DNA of 64,000 nucleotides from Roseovarius sp. ZX-A-9. Its GTDB lineage: Bacteria; Pseudomonadota; Alphaproteobacteria; Rhodobacterales; Rhodobacteraceae. The notes under the pieces are model-generated. The model saw only the letters and a program-made list of their open reading frames with translations, was not told the origin of the DNA and did no database searches. This document shows positions 8,807 through 16,766 of the stretch, in pieces (within the stretch, counting starts at the first letter, position 1; each line of letters opens with the position of its first letter). The stretch spans positions 62,001 to 126,000 of the forward strand of contig NZ_JAPWHW010000006.1 in assembly GCF_028369135.1 (NCBI RefSeq), written 5' to 3'. The position numbers and the translations under genes are program-made.

Positions 8807-9931
8807 TCAATATCGCAACACCCGTCCCCCGGCGCTGACCACGTATTTCGTGACGCTGGCAAAACCCGGCGGGTTCTTTTCGGCCAGCACCTGATAGGGG
8901 CGCTCGGGCAGAATGATACTGCGGCTCTGGCGGGTCGCGCCGGTCTCGGCCCCGCGCCCGGAAAACGGGTCGAGCGCGAAAATCTCGCGTTCCACCGAGC
9001 CGAACCAGCCAGTGCGTTCTAGCTTGGTTCGTTCGCTCTCCAGCACTTCATCGGTCCAGGCCAGGGCCCAGTCCTGCCCCTCGGGTGCATCTGCATCGCG
9101 CAGAACGTCGCGCAGCGGCCCGATCTGCTGCGTATAGCTGTGCGAATACATCGGTCCGACATGGAACCGGCGCAAACGCTTGGGATGCAGGTCCGAGAAT
9201 GCCTCGTCGACGCCACGCGCGATGGTCAGCAGTTTCAGCCCGCCCAGCGCCTGGCCCATCAGGTGTGTCTGGCACGCGGGCCAACGCTCCTCATCCTTGG
9301 CCAGCGCGTAGCGCCCGGTATCCTCGACCTCCATCACATAGATCGTCGGCAGGTTGATCTGGCTGTCATAGACCGCCCAGTGCAGCAGATAGCGCCGCCG
9401 CTCTCCCAGCCCGCTTTGCCAGATGATCTGCGGATCGTTCCGCGCCCAGAATAGATGCCCGCGCCGCAGTTCTTCGTAGTAGAGCCGCTGCGACAGCGCG
9501 AATTGTAGCCGCGTCGGGATCTGCCGCGCGCCGATGATCTGCTCGACCATCTGCGCCTTGAGCTGATCGGCACTCGGCATTCCGTCCAGATGCCGCGCCG
9601 CCTGCTGCGCGTCGTTGGCCATGACCAGCAACTCGTTGAACACCGGAAAGCCGCTCTCGTGGTTGTCCATCTGAAGCGTGCCAAATGATTGGCCCGCGTC
9701 ACGTCCCGCGAACAGGTATTTCATCCCCAGCGCGCGGAAACTATAGGCGATGCCCTGCATGTAGCCGGTCAGGATCTCGACCTCATCCCTGGACAGGGAG
9801 TCTTCGGCATGCATCACCGCCGCAACACGGGCCAGATGCCCGGTGATCCGCTCGAACTTGGTGAAATAGCGGCGGCTGGCCGCAAGATCTGCCAGCCTGA
9901 CATGGTCGGATTTCGGCGCGCGATCCGTCAT
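8807..9931 (-). CDS. Conserved hypothetical protein (DUF6638-like), partner of AAA+ ATPase
   Basis: A 374-residue soluble protein without signal peptide or membrane segments. Visible landmarks are SRRYFTKFERITGHLARVAA near residue 17, a run HLFWARNDPQIIWQSGLGER near 160, LPTIYVMEVEDTGRYAL near 200, HVGPMYSHSYTQQIGPLRDV near 265, and a C-terminal VTKYVVSAGGRVLRY. I tentatively connect it to DUF6638, known only as a protein of unknown function; no catalytic motif is obvious. MTDRAPKSDH at 9931 is the likely start (AGGCAGGTACA upstream) rather than the frame's first ATG at 9967. It is the middle gene between a coiled-coil protein and an AAA+ ATPase, which argues for one complex. Confidence 0.7.
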   Translation of the reverse strand: MTDRAPKSDHVRLADLAASRRYFTKFERITGHLARVAAVMHAEDSLSRDEVEILTGYMQGIAYSFRALGMKYLFAGRDAGQSFGTLQMDNHESGFPVFNELLVMANDAQQAARHLDGMPSADQLKAQMVEQIIGARQIPTRLQFALSQRLYYEELRRGHLFWARNDPQIIWQSGLGERRRYLLHWAVYDSQINLPTIYVMEVEDTGRYALAKDEERWPACQTHLMGQALGGLKLLTIARGVDEAFSDLHPKRLRRFHVGPMYSHSYTQQIGPLRDVLRDADAPEGQDWALAWTDEVLESERTKLERTGWFGSVEREIFALDPFSGRGAETGATRQSRSIILPERPYQVLAEKNPPGFASVTKYVVSAGGRVLRY

Positions 9932-9993
9932 TGTACCTGCCTGCCCTGCACGGCGGCGGAACAGCACATCACGTGACGTCGACTGAACAAGGT

Positions 9994-11070
9994 TCAGGCC
10001 CCATACAGGTTCTTGTCGTGCTTCTCGATGATCGCCTGAAAGCGGCGGGCAAACCGCTCGTCGGCCTTGGCCTTGGCCTCCAGCACGTCGCGGGCGAACA
10101 CCATGTGCTCTTCGTGGCTCTCCATCATCTCGGCCATTTTCTTGTTGGTCGCGGCACCGATTCCCGCCATCGCCTGTTGCGCCTCTTTGTCGGTCTCGAC
10201 ACCGATCTCGTTGATCCGGTGCGCCACGTCTTGCTGTTGCGCGGTTTTCAGGGACTTGGTCAGCGCATCATAGAGCACCACGCGCTGCTTGGTGTCTGTC
10301 TGCAGCTTGTTGATCAGCACCATCTGGGTCGCCGCCTGATTTTGCAGGCTGTCGACCCATGTCTTGCCCTTTTCGATATAGCGCTCCAGCGTCTGGGATT
10401 TGCTCAGCTTGACCTGCTCGGACTGCACCAGCTCGTTGTATTTCGCGTTCATTTCGGCCAGCTGCGTTTCCAGCTTGGTGCGGGCCGCGGCATCCGTTTC
10501 ATTGGCGATCTTGTTTTCCAGAGCGATGATATCGGGATCCATTGCCGTGATCTGTGCGCGGATATCCTCCAGCTCGCCCACGGTGAATTCCCGTTCGTCC
10601 AGCGTTTCGGTCAGGTTCTCGCTGACCTTGGCCTTGTGGGTCTCCAGCGTGGCCAGCTGGCTTTGCAAAAGTTTCACGATCACATCGGATTTCGAGATGA
10701 GATCCTGCAGTTTGTCGTCGATGCTCGCACTGCGCACCCGGTCCTGCCGCATCGCGTCCGAGCGCGATTGGCTGAAGAAACCGACGAAGCTTTCCCAGCC
10801 GGTCTTGTTGCGCATCTCGTCGAAATCGCGGCTGAAGGCAGCGGTGATATCATCCAGCCCCATGATCAGCTCGGCGATGTTGGCGTTCATCACCTCGGTA
10901 TGGGCGTGAACATCCTCCAGCGAGGCGTTCTCGATATCCAGAACCGCATCCTCGCCGCCCTTGATCTTGGCGCGCGCGGCTTCGATCTGGCTGGTCACTT
11001 CGGCAATCTTGGCCTGAGCCGCGCTTACCTCTGCCTGTGAGTCCCGTACCTGTGCGTCCAGATTTGCCAT
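9994..11070 (-). CDS. Long coiled-coil protein, first gene of the AAA+ operon (TelA-like architecture)
   Basis: A 358-residue, strongly charged and almost entirely helical protein. Heptad-like stretches cover about residues 1-50 (AEVSAAQAKIAEVTSQIEAA), 125-240 and 290-355, interrupted near residue 90 by a short aromatic break GWESFVGFFSQSRSDAM. No signal peptide or membrane helix is seen. The order of helical blocks around an FFS/R break recalls TelA (toxic anion resistance) proteins, but this is architecture, not a confirmed match. It begins at 11070, 62 bases upstream of the DUF6638-like gene, and is followed by the AAA+ ATPase. A scaffold or substrate for that ATPase is a reasonable inference. 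Confidence 0.7.
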   Translation of the reverse strand: MANLDAQVRDSQAEVSAAQAKIAEVTSQIEAARAKIKGGEDAVLDIENASLEDVHAHTEVMNANIAELIMGLDDITAAFSRDFDEMRNKTGWESFVGFFSQSRSDAMRQDRVRSASIDDKLQDLISKSDVIVKLLQSQLATLETHKAKVSENLTETLDEREFTVGELEDIRAQITAMDPDIIALENKIANETDAAARTKLETQLAEMNAKYNELVQSEQVKLSKSQTLERYIEKGKTWVDSLQNQAATQMVLINKLQTDTKQRVVLYDALTKSLKTAQQQDVAHRINEIGVETDKEAQQAMAGIGAATNKKMAEMMESHEEHMVFARDVLEAKAKADERFARRFQAIIEKHDKNLYGA

Positions 11071-11182
11071 GTCAGCCTGATCCCCGATTTTTCTGCGCTG
11101 CCCCCAATATACGGGACCGTTGCCCCATTTGAAATATCACGCAGGCCGGAGTCCAATGAAAACCGCAGTGGCACGGCGGGGA

Positions 11183-11968
11183 TCAGCCGCGTTTCGGTGT
11201 CCAATGCGGCGGGCCGGAGGCGCCAGTGTCGCGGGTCAGGTTGACGCTGTATTCGTAGCGGTCGGGTCGGTAATAGGTTTCGAGATACTCGAACGCCGTG
11301 CCATCCGCGCCGCGCATGACGCGCCGCATCAGGGTCAGAGGCCCGCCCACCGCGACGCCCAGATGCGGTGCGATTTCGGGCGGTGCGGCCACAGCCGTCA
11401 GGCGCTGCTCGACCTGCGCAGCCCGCAGCCCTGCCGCCTCCAGCACACCGATAACCGTCCGGTTGCCCAGCGTGAACGTGTCTATATAGCCCGCAGACAA
11501 GGGCGGCAGGTAACAGGCAGAGTAGGATATCGGGCCCGTTTCATCGCGCCGCACCCGGACAATGCGCAACACGCCACCCGCAGTCACCGCGTCGCCTGTC
11601 CAGTCAGGCAGACGATCCGATGCCACCTCGATCAGCGTAACAGAGGTCCCGGCCTCGAAATCGGCGATATTCTGGTTCAACCCGTCAAAGCTGTCCGGTG
11701 CCGCGCGTGCGCTGGGTGGACAGGTCGCGAACGTGCCGCGCCCGCGTTGACGGGCCACAAGGTTCCGCTCGGCCAGCAAGGACATCGCATGCCGGATCGT
11801 GACGCGAGACACATCAAAACGGGCTGCCAAGGCGTCTTCGCTGGGCATGGGCGTATCGGTGGGATAGTGCCCGGTCCTGATTTCACGTTCCAGCACCATG
11901 AATATCTTGAAATACAGCGGCATGGCCTGCATCGCGTCATGGCCCGCACTGCGGTCGACCCCGTTCAT
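11183..11968 (-). CDS. GntR-family transcriptional regulator, HutC/UTRA type
   Basis: A 261-residue regulator. Residues about 17-85 form the GntR winged helix (PSEDALAARFDVSRVTIRHA, then GRGTFA), and the rest is a UTRA ligand-binding domain ending VNLTRDTGASG. HutC-type members sense small metabolites such as amino acids or sugar acids. Its ATG overlaps the stop of the upstream aminotransferase gene by ATGA, so the two are translated together and the regulator probably controls that enzyme. A dyad in front of the pair at 13291-13318 is a candidate operator. Confidence 0.9.
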   Translation of the reverse strand: MNGVDRSAGHDAMQAMPLYFKIFMVLEREIRTGHYPTDTPMPSEDALAARFDVSRVTIRHAMSLLAERNLVARQRGRGTFATCPPSARAAPDSFDGLNQNIADFEAGTSVTLIEVASDRLPDWTGDAVTAGGVLRIVRVRRDETGPISYSACYLPPLSAGYIDTFTLGNRTVIGVLEAAGLRAAQVEQRLTAVAAPPEIAPHLGVAVGGPLTLMRRVMRGADGTAFEYLETYYRPDRYEYSVNLTRDTGASGPPHWTPKRG

Positions 11969-13257
11969 TTCCCGCCACCCTCGCGCGCCATGGCGGCGAA
12001 CGCCATGTCATAGGCTGCGATGGTCTCGGCAATATCCGCCGCAGTATGGGCGGCAGTGGTATAGGACAGGCCGCGCCCGATGATCTGCACGCCCGCCTGC
12101 AGCAAATGACCGGCAAAGCGCGCCGTTGCCGGGAAATCGGCCTGCGCGGTATCCGCCAGCGAGCGCATTTCAGCCACGCCAAGCGCCAGTTGCAGCGCCG
12201 ATCCAGTGCGGTTGACCGCACAGACCGTATCATGGCGCGCTGCCGCCTCGCGCAAGCCCGTCTCCAACTGCGCCGCCAACCCGTCAATAAGCGGATAGAG
12301 CGTCTGGGCATTGGCCTTCAGGTGAGAAATGCAGGCAATGGAGGCCGCGACAGAGACCGGATTGCCGTTGAACGTGCCGCGATGAAACAGCCGCCCGCTG
12401 CTGACCGGTTCCATCACCGCGTCAGAGCCCGCGACCGCGCCGATCGGCAGCCCGCCCCCCATCGCCTTGCCGATCACCGCCAGATCAGGCGTTACCCCGT
12501 GCAGCTGCTGTGCGCCGCCCAGCGACAACCGGTAGCCGGTTATCACCTCGTCAAAGATCAGCACAACGCCATGGCGTTCGGTCAATGCCCGCACTTCGGC
12601 CAGAAACCCGTCAGGCGGCGTGAAACAGCCGCCATTCACGGCCACCGGCTCCAGGATCACGGCGGCAAAATCAGAGGTCAGCACTTCGGCCAGCGCGGTG
12701 GCATCGCCCCAATCCAGAATCGTCAGCGATGCCGCGGCACCCGGATCCTGACCAATGGTGCCCGGCCCGTCATTGCCATACGCACCGGCGACCTGCACTC
12801 CGTCCATCCAGCCGTGGTAATTGCCGCGAAACTTGACCACCCGCGTCCGGCCCGTCGCCGCCCGCGCGATGCGCAGCGCCAGTTGGATCGCTTCGGAACC
12901 GGAGCTGACAAAGGCGCATTTCTGTGCGGCAGGCAGAGTTTCGCAAATCAGTTCTGCCAGAGCCGCTTCACCGGCATGTACGCTGGCGGTGCGCAGGCCG
13001 CGATCCATCTCGGCCTTGACCGCGTCGATCACGCATGACGGGGAATGCCCCAGGATCAGAGGCCCGTACCCTGCCGCGTAGTCGATGAACCGGCTGCCCG
13101 CCTTGTCCCAGACATGGGCGTTTGCCGCCCGGTCCGCCACGATCGGTGCCGGCAATTGCCGCCCGCGCGGCGTCGAAGAGACACCGTAGCTGAGCGTTTT
13201 CAGAGCGCGTGCGCGATAGGATTTCGCGACTTCAAAGCTGGCGGGGTCTGGAATCAT
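11965..13257 (-). CDS. Class III aminotransferase, glutamate-1-semialdehyde mutase-like
   Basis: A 430-residue PLP enzyme. FVSSGSEAIQLALRIARAAT near residue 120 binds the phosphate, FRGNYHGWMDGVQ places the ring-stacking aromatic, LIFDEVITGYR near 230 carries the PLP-pyridine Asp, and VIGKAMGGGLPIGA contains the Schiff-base Lys near 260. The closest look is HemL-like, but the genetic context (own GntR regulator, no heme genes) suggests a catabolic aminotransferase or aminomutase. ATG at 13257 is preferred over the GTG at 13269 because GAGGTG lies eight bases before it. The stop overlaps the GntR start. Confidence 0.85.
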   Translation of the reverse strand: MIPDPASFEVAKSYRARALKTLSYGVSSTPRGRQLPAPIVADRAANAHVWDKAGSRFIDYAAGYGPLILGHSPSCVIDAVKAEMDRGLRTASVHAGEAALAELICETLPAAQKCAFVSSGSEAIQLALRIARAATGRTRVVKFRGNYHGWMDGVQVAGAYGNDGPGTIGQDPGAAASLTILDWGDATALAEVLTSDFAAVILEPVAVNGGCFTPPDGFLAEVRALTERHGVVLIFDEVITGYRLSLGGAQQLHGVTPDLAVIGKAMGGGLPIGAVAGSDAVMEPVSSGRLFHRGTFNGNPVSVAASIACISHLKANAQTLYPLIDGLAAQLETGLREAAARHDTVCAVNRTGSALQLALGVAEMRSLADTAQADFPATARFAGHLLQAGVQIIGRGLSYTTAAHTAADIAETIAAYDMAFAAMAREGGGK

Positions 13258-13290
13258 GTGGGTTAGCACCTCGGGTCATCATAATGTTCT

Positions 13291-13318
13291 ATCTATAATA
13301 CCTTTATTTGTAATAGAT
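13291..13318. promoter_or_regulatory. Candidate GntR operator upstream of the aminotransferase/GntR operon
   Basis: ATCTAT (13291-13296) and ATAGAT (13313-13318) form the perfect outer arms of a 28-base AT-rich dyad with an imperfect centre. It lies 34 bases before the aminotransferase start in otherwise GC-rich sequence, the position expected for autoregulation by the downstream GntR protein. The assignment is by symmetry and position only. Confidence 0.45.
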
Positions 13319-13387
13319 GTATTACTCCAGCCCTTTAACGAGGCTGAAATCAGGAAAATCCTGTGATATTAAATCTTCGGCGCGTCG

Positions 13388-13924
13388 TCAGACGCCGTGC
13401 TGGACGTCCTCGTGCGCCTTGCCCATGGTCTCGCGCTGCAGGAACATCAACCCAATGAACTCCAGCCCCGAGACCATCGAATCCATCAACAATTCCACCA
13501 CCTTGGGCGTCGGCACACGTCCATCGACCAAGTAGAACTCCTCGGGCACCTCGACAACACCGAGCGTGGTATAGGATTTGAAATTGGTCTGCAGGTGATT
13601 GCAGGTCCAGTCCATGTTCATCCGCAAAGGTATCTTCAGGAAGTTGTTAGGCGCGGTGTGCCAGACCGAGATCCCTTTCTCGTCGACCAACTTGAATTCA
13701 AAGCTCACCCCGGAATTGGGGCGAAATTCGCTGGTCATGACTGATCTTGCGATGTTCTGGCAGCATTCGAACACGTCCCGAAACTCGGCCGAAGGAAACT
13801 GTTCGGTGACCGTCTTTTCCTCGGCGCGGCCTTGGTAAGTGATGGTCACACGTCCCGAGCCATCGGCGTTTTCCGTCACATCCACGGATTTGACGTCAAT
13901 CTCGTATGTTTGGGTCTCCAGCAT
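13388..13924 (-). CDS. Hypothetical protein of unknown function
   Basis: A 178-residue soluble protein starting MLETQTYEIDVKSVDVTE and ending RETMGKAHEDVQHGV. It contains FECCQNIARSVMTSEFRPNS and NFLKIPLRMNMDWTCNHLQT, with three cysteines. No family is recognised and there is no signal peptide or membrane helix. The frame stays open upstream into the RidA-like gene on the other strand, but the ATG at 13924 has an AGGA ten bases before it and keeps the divergent arrangement clean. Divergence from the RidA-like gene hints at shared control. Coding status rests on the balanced composition and the start signal. Confidence 0.6.
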   Translation of the reverse strand: MLETQTYEIDVKSVDVTENADGSGRVTITYQGRAEEKTVTEQFPSAEFRDVFECCQNIARSVMTSEFRPNSGVSFEFKLVDEKGISVWHTAPNNFLKIPLRMNMDWTCNHLQTNFKSYTTLGVVEVPEEFYLVDGRVPTPKVVELLMDSMVSGLEFIGLMFLQRETMGKAHEDVQHGV

Positions 13925-14104
13925 GGAATTCGGTCCTGTCGCGATTTGAGGGCCCCGGCCTGCCACCGTCTCCGGCGGTCCGGCCTGGGTCTTGCTTGTT
14001 ACAACATAGACATAGCGCGCCCGAGCATCCATGAAATAGTGGAATTGAAAATCGTCGACTTGCCCGGAAGTCGCCGCGGGCAAGAATCCCAGAGGAGAAC
14101 ACAC

Positions 14105-14491
14105 ATGAAAACCGTCCATATCCCCGAAAAATTTCGACATTACTACGACGATTGGCATTTTTCCGCCGCGGTTGACGCCGGGCCGATGGTGTATCTTTCG
14201 GGCTGCACCGCGTCGCACCCCGACAAGGACATGCCGGACGACCCCGAAGCACAGTTTCACGACGCCTTCGCCAAGCTGGGCGCATATCTGGCCGAGGCCG
14301 GACTGGGATTCGCCGATGTGGTCGAAATCACCACCTTTCACGTCGACATGCGCAAACACGCCGACACGTTCGCAGCGGTGAAAGATCAGTATATCGGCGA
14401 GCCCTACCCCGCCTGGTCCGCGATTGGCGTCACCGAACTCATGCACCCCAGGGCGCTGGTGGAAATTCGCGCAGTGGCCTGGCGGGGATAG
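14105..14491 (+). CDS. RidA/YjgF-family protein lacking the deaminase arginine
   Basis: A 128-residue RidA-fold protein: MVYLSGCTASHPDKDMPD, then FAKLGAYLAEAGLGFADVVE, VDMRKHADTFAAVKDQYIGE and a C-terminal ALVEIRAVAWRG. In enamine/imine deaminases the loop before the last strand reads PAR with the catalytic Arg (Arg105 in enteric RidA); here it reads PAW (EPYPAWSAIG). It therefore resembles Rid subfamilies without that residue, and imine deamination should not be assumed. The start at 14105 has a strong GAGGAGA upstream. It faces the BKACE gene and lies in a cluster with two aminotransferases, whose products could yield reactive enamines. Confidence 0.85.
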   Translation: MKTVHIPEKFRHYYDDWHFSAAVDAGPMVYLSGCTASHPDKDMPDDPEAQFHDAFAKLGAYLAEAGLGFADVVEITTFHVDMRKHADTFAAVKDQYIGEPYPAWSAIGVTELMHPRALVEIRAVAWRG

Positions 14492-14536
14492 CGGGCAGCC
14501 CTGCAAAAACGCAAGGCGAACGGACCAGCCAGATCG

Positions 14537-15316
14537 CTACCCCGAAGCGCATCCGGCGATCAACGCGGCAACCTCGGCCACCCGCGCGGCGTTGTCCGCC
14601 GCGATGCTGCCGTCGCGCATCGTGATGTTGTTCTCGAATCCCACGCGCAGCTTGCCGCCCGCCCGGTGCGCCGCCAGCAGGCAATCGCTCTCGTGGCGGC
14701 CAAAGGCGCAGAGCCCCCAGTCAGGCGTCATGCCATATGCGTGCGTGGCCTCGATGAAGGGCTTCAGATCATCCGGTGTGCTCTCGCGCGCCTCAGTGTA
14801 ACGCCCGAGCACGAAGATCACTTGCAACGCAGGATCGGTCAGCATCTGCGGAGCAAGGGTTTCGGCCAGCAGCGCCAGATCCTGCGGATCATAGAGGATA
14901 TGTTGCACCGCGATTCCCTGCGCCGCGCAGGTTTCGTAAAAATCCCGCGCTTCGGTGGCGCGCGTTCCACTGCGAATTTCGCGGATCGACATTGACACAA
15001 GGCGCGCGCCTGCCGCCAGTGCCACGGCGCGCTGATGCGCTGCCTCGTATCGCCCCGCCGCCTCGGTGGTGATCTGCACCGCCATGCCGGGCACCGCCTC
15101 GGCCAACAGCGCCAGAGCATCGCGATAGCGCACGGCGTCGAGCAGATGCGCGCCGTCTGCGTCACGCAGATGCAAATGCAGCCCATCCGCCCCCGCCGCA
15201 TGGCAGGCGCGCGCCACTTCGACCGTTTCGGTCAGCGTGACCGGCAATGCGGGGTGATACGCCTTGCCGTGCCGCGCACCGTTCGGCGCGACCATCAGCC
15301 TTGGCAATGGCGTCAT
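14537..15316 (-). CDS. Beta-keto acid cleavage enzyme (BKACE, DUF849)
   Basis: A 259-residue TIM-barrel enzyme of the BKACE family, which condenses a beta-keto acid with acetyl-CoA and splits it to acetoacetate and a new acyl-CoA; the founding member Kce acts on 3-keto-5-aminohexanoate in lysine fermentation. The zinc-binding HxH is in ADGLHLHLRD near residue 47, and RVGFENNI near 230 is the conserved strand before the last loop. The ATG overlaps the stop of the upstream aminotransferase (ATGA), so both act in one pathway: the aminotransferase would make the keto acid. The residues that decide substrate cannot be read with confidence. Confidence 0.88.
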   Translation of the reverse strand: MTPLPRLMVAPNGARHGKAYHPALPVTLTETVEVARACHAAGADGLHLHLRDADGAHLLDAVRYRDALALLAEAVPGMAVQITTEAAGRYEAAHQRAVALAAGARLVSMSIREIRSGTRATEARDFYETCAAQGIAVQHILYDPQDLALLAETLAPQMLTDPALQVIFVLGRYTEARESTPDDLKPFIEATHAYGMTPDWGLCAFGRHESDCLLAAHRAGGKLRVGFENNITMRDGSIAADNAARVAEVAALIAGCASG

Positions 15317-16635
15317 CCCAGCACGGTCCTGAAGGCGGTGCCCAGTTTATCCACCAACTCATCGATCTGGGCCTCGGTCAGGATAAAGGGCGGGGCCAGC
15401 AACACGTGATCCCCTCTCCGCCCGTCGATCGTGCCGCCCATCGGGTAGCACAGCAGGCCCGCGTCGAAGGCCGCCTTTTTCAGCGCCTTGTTGACGCCGC
15501 GCGCGGGATCGAACGGGGCCTTGGTCTCGCGGTCCTCAACCACTTCCAGCCCGTAGAACATGCCGCGCCCGCGAATGTCGCCGATATGCGGATGCTGCCC
15601 GAACGCCGCGCGCAGCTTGGCGTCGAGCACGTGGCCCAGTTCCGCCGCACGCGCCGTCAGCCCGCCATCCGTTAGCTTCCGGACCACTGCCAACCCCGCC
15701 GCGCAGGCTGTCGGGTGGCCGATATATGTATGCCCGTGCTGGAAAAAGCCCGTCCCATCAGCAATCGCATCATGGATCGCAGCCGAACACAGCGTCGCGC
15801 CGATCGGCTGATAGCCGGCCCCCAACCCCTTGGCGATCGTCACGATATCAGGGCGCACGCCCTCCTGCTCGCAGGCAAAGAGCGTCCCGGTCCGGCCCAT
15901 GCCGCACATCACCTCGTCGAGAATCAGCAGAATGCCGTGGCGGTCGCAAATCTCGCGGATACGCTTGAAATATCCCGGAACCGGCGGCACCGCGCCCAGC
16001 GTCGCGCCGACGACAGGTTCGGCAACGAAGCCGATCACCGTTTCGGGACCAACACGCTGCAGTTCCGCTTCCAACTCGTCCGCGACGCGGATGCCATATG
16101 CCTCGGCGCTCTCGTCCTCGCGCTGATCACGGTAGGCGTAGCAAGGCGCGATATGGCTGGTACCGATCATCAGTGGCGCAAATGGCTCCTTGCGCCAGGC
16201 ATTACCGCCGGTAGCCAGCGCCGCCAGCGTGTTGCCATGATAGCTCTGACGGCGGGCGATGAACCGATCGCGCTCTGGCTGGCCGATCTCCAGCATGTAT
16301 TGCCGCGCCAGTTTCAACGCAGCCTCAACCGCCTCGGACCCGCCCGAGACAAAGTAAACCCGGTCAATCCCTTCTGGCGCATGCGCAATGAGCAGATCGG
16401 CCAGCTCTTCGGCGGGTTCAGAGGTGAAGAAGGATGTATGCGCATAGGCCATGCGGCCCACCTGCGCCTGTATCGCGGCAATCACATCCGGGTCTGAATG
16501 CCCCAGACACGACACCGCCGCGCCCCCCGATCCATCGAGATAGGCGCGACCATCAGTGTCAAAGAGATACGGCCCCTCACCACGCGTGGCGAGGCGTGGA
16601 GGAGATTTGGAATGGCGGGGAAAGACATGGCTCAT
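15313..16635 (-). CDS. Class III (omega) aminotransferase coupled to BKACE
   Basis: A 440-residue PLP aminotransferase. VYFVSGGSEAVEAALKLAR near residue 95 is the phosphate cup, RRQSYHGNTLAALATGGNAW gives the stacking Tyr, LLILDEVMCGMGRTG near 240 carries the cofactor Asp, and IVTIAKGLGAGYQP has the Schiff-base Lys near 270. Such enzymes move amino groups from omega-amino or beta-amino acids to pyruvate or 2-oxoglutarate. Its stop overlaps the BKACE start by four bases. The gene is divergent from an RpiR regulator, with a palindrome between them, which suggests control by that regulator. Confidence 0.88.
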   Translation of the reverse strand: MSHVFPRHSKSPPRLATRGEGPYLFDTDGRAYLDGSGGAAVSCLGHSDPDVIAAIQAQVGRMAYAHTSFFTSEPAEELADLLIAHAPEGIDRVYFVSGGSEAVEAALKLARQYMLEIGQPERDRFIARRQSYHGNTLAALATGGNAWRKEPFAPLMIGTSHIAPCYAYRDQREDESAEAYGIRVADELEAELQRVGPETVIGFVAEPVVGATLGAVPPVPGYFKRIREICDRHGILLILDEVMCGMGRTGTLFACEQEGVRPDIVTIAKGLGAGYQPIGATLCSAAIHDAIADGTGFFQHGHTYIGHPTACAAGLAVVRKLTDGGLTARAAELGHVLDAKLRAAFGQHPHIGDIRGRGMFYGLEVVEDRETKAPFDPARGVNKALKKAAFDAGLLCYPMGGTIDGRRGDHVLLAPPFILTEAQIDELVDKLGTAFRTVLG

Positions 16636-16689
16636 GGCAAATCGCTATCCTTGAGAGGGATGAGTCGCGCGCTTCCGCGACCGTCGAAA

Positions 16690-16705
16690 TGAAACATATG
16701 ATTCA
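16690..16705. promoter_or_regulatory. Candidate RpiR operator in the divergent promoter
   Basis: TGAAACATATGATTCA is a 16-base palindrome of the form TGAA-n-CATATG-n-TTCA with a single mismatched pair. Two further TGAAACA half-sites follow at about 16729-16746. A TTGACA at 16710-16715 could be the -35 box for the RpiR gene. The position, between the aminotransferase/BKACE operon and the RpiR/TAXI-TRAP genes, suits control of both by RpiR. Confidence 0.5.
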
Positions 16706-16766
16706 TCGCTTGACAAGATATGAAACACTTGAAACACTCCCCTTCTGGCACATGTGGAGGTGGTAT

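Noticed and set aside
9931-11040. A 369-codon forward frame opposite the coiled-coil gene
   Set aside because: It is the mirror of the helical gene; the composition rich in Leu, His, Gln and Gly follows from the antisense of a charged coiled coil.
11965-13257. hemL (glutamate-1-semialdehyde mutase for heme)
   Set aside because: The fold matches, but the coupled GntR regulator and the catabolic neighbourhood make a housekeeping heme role unlikely.
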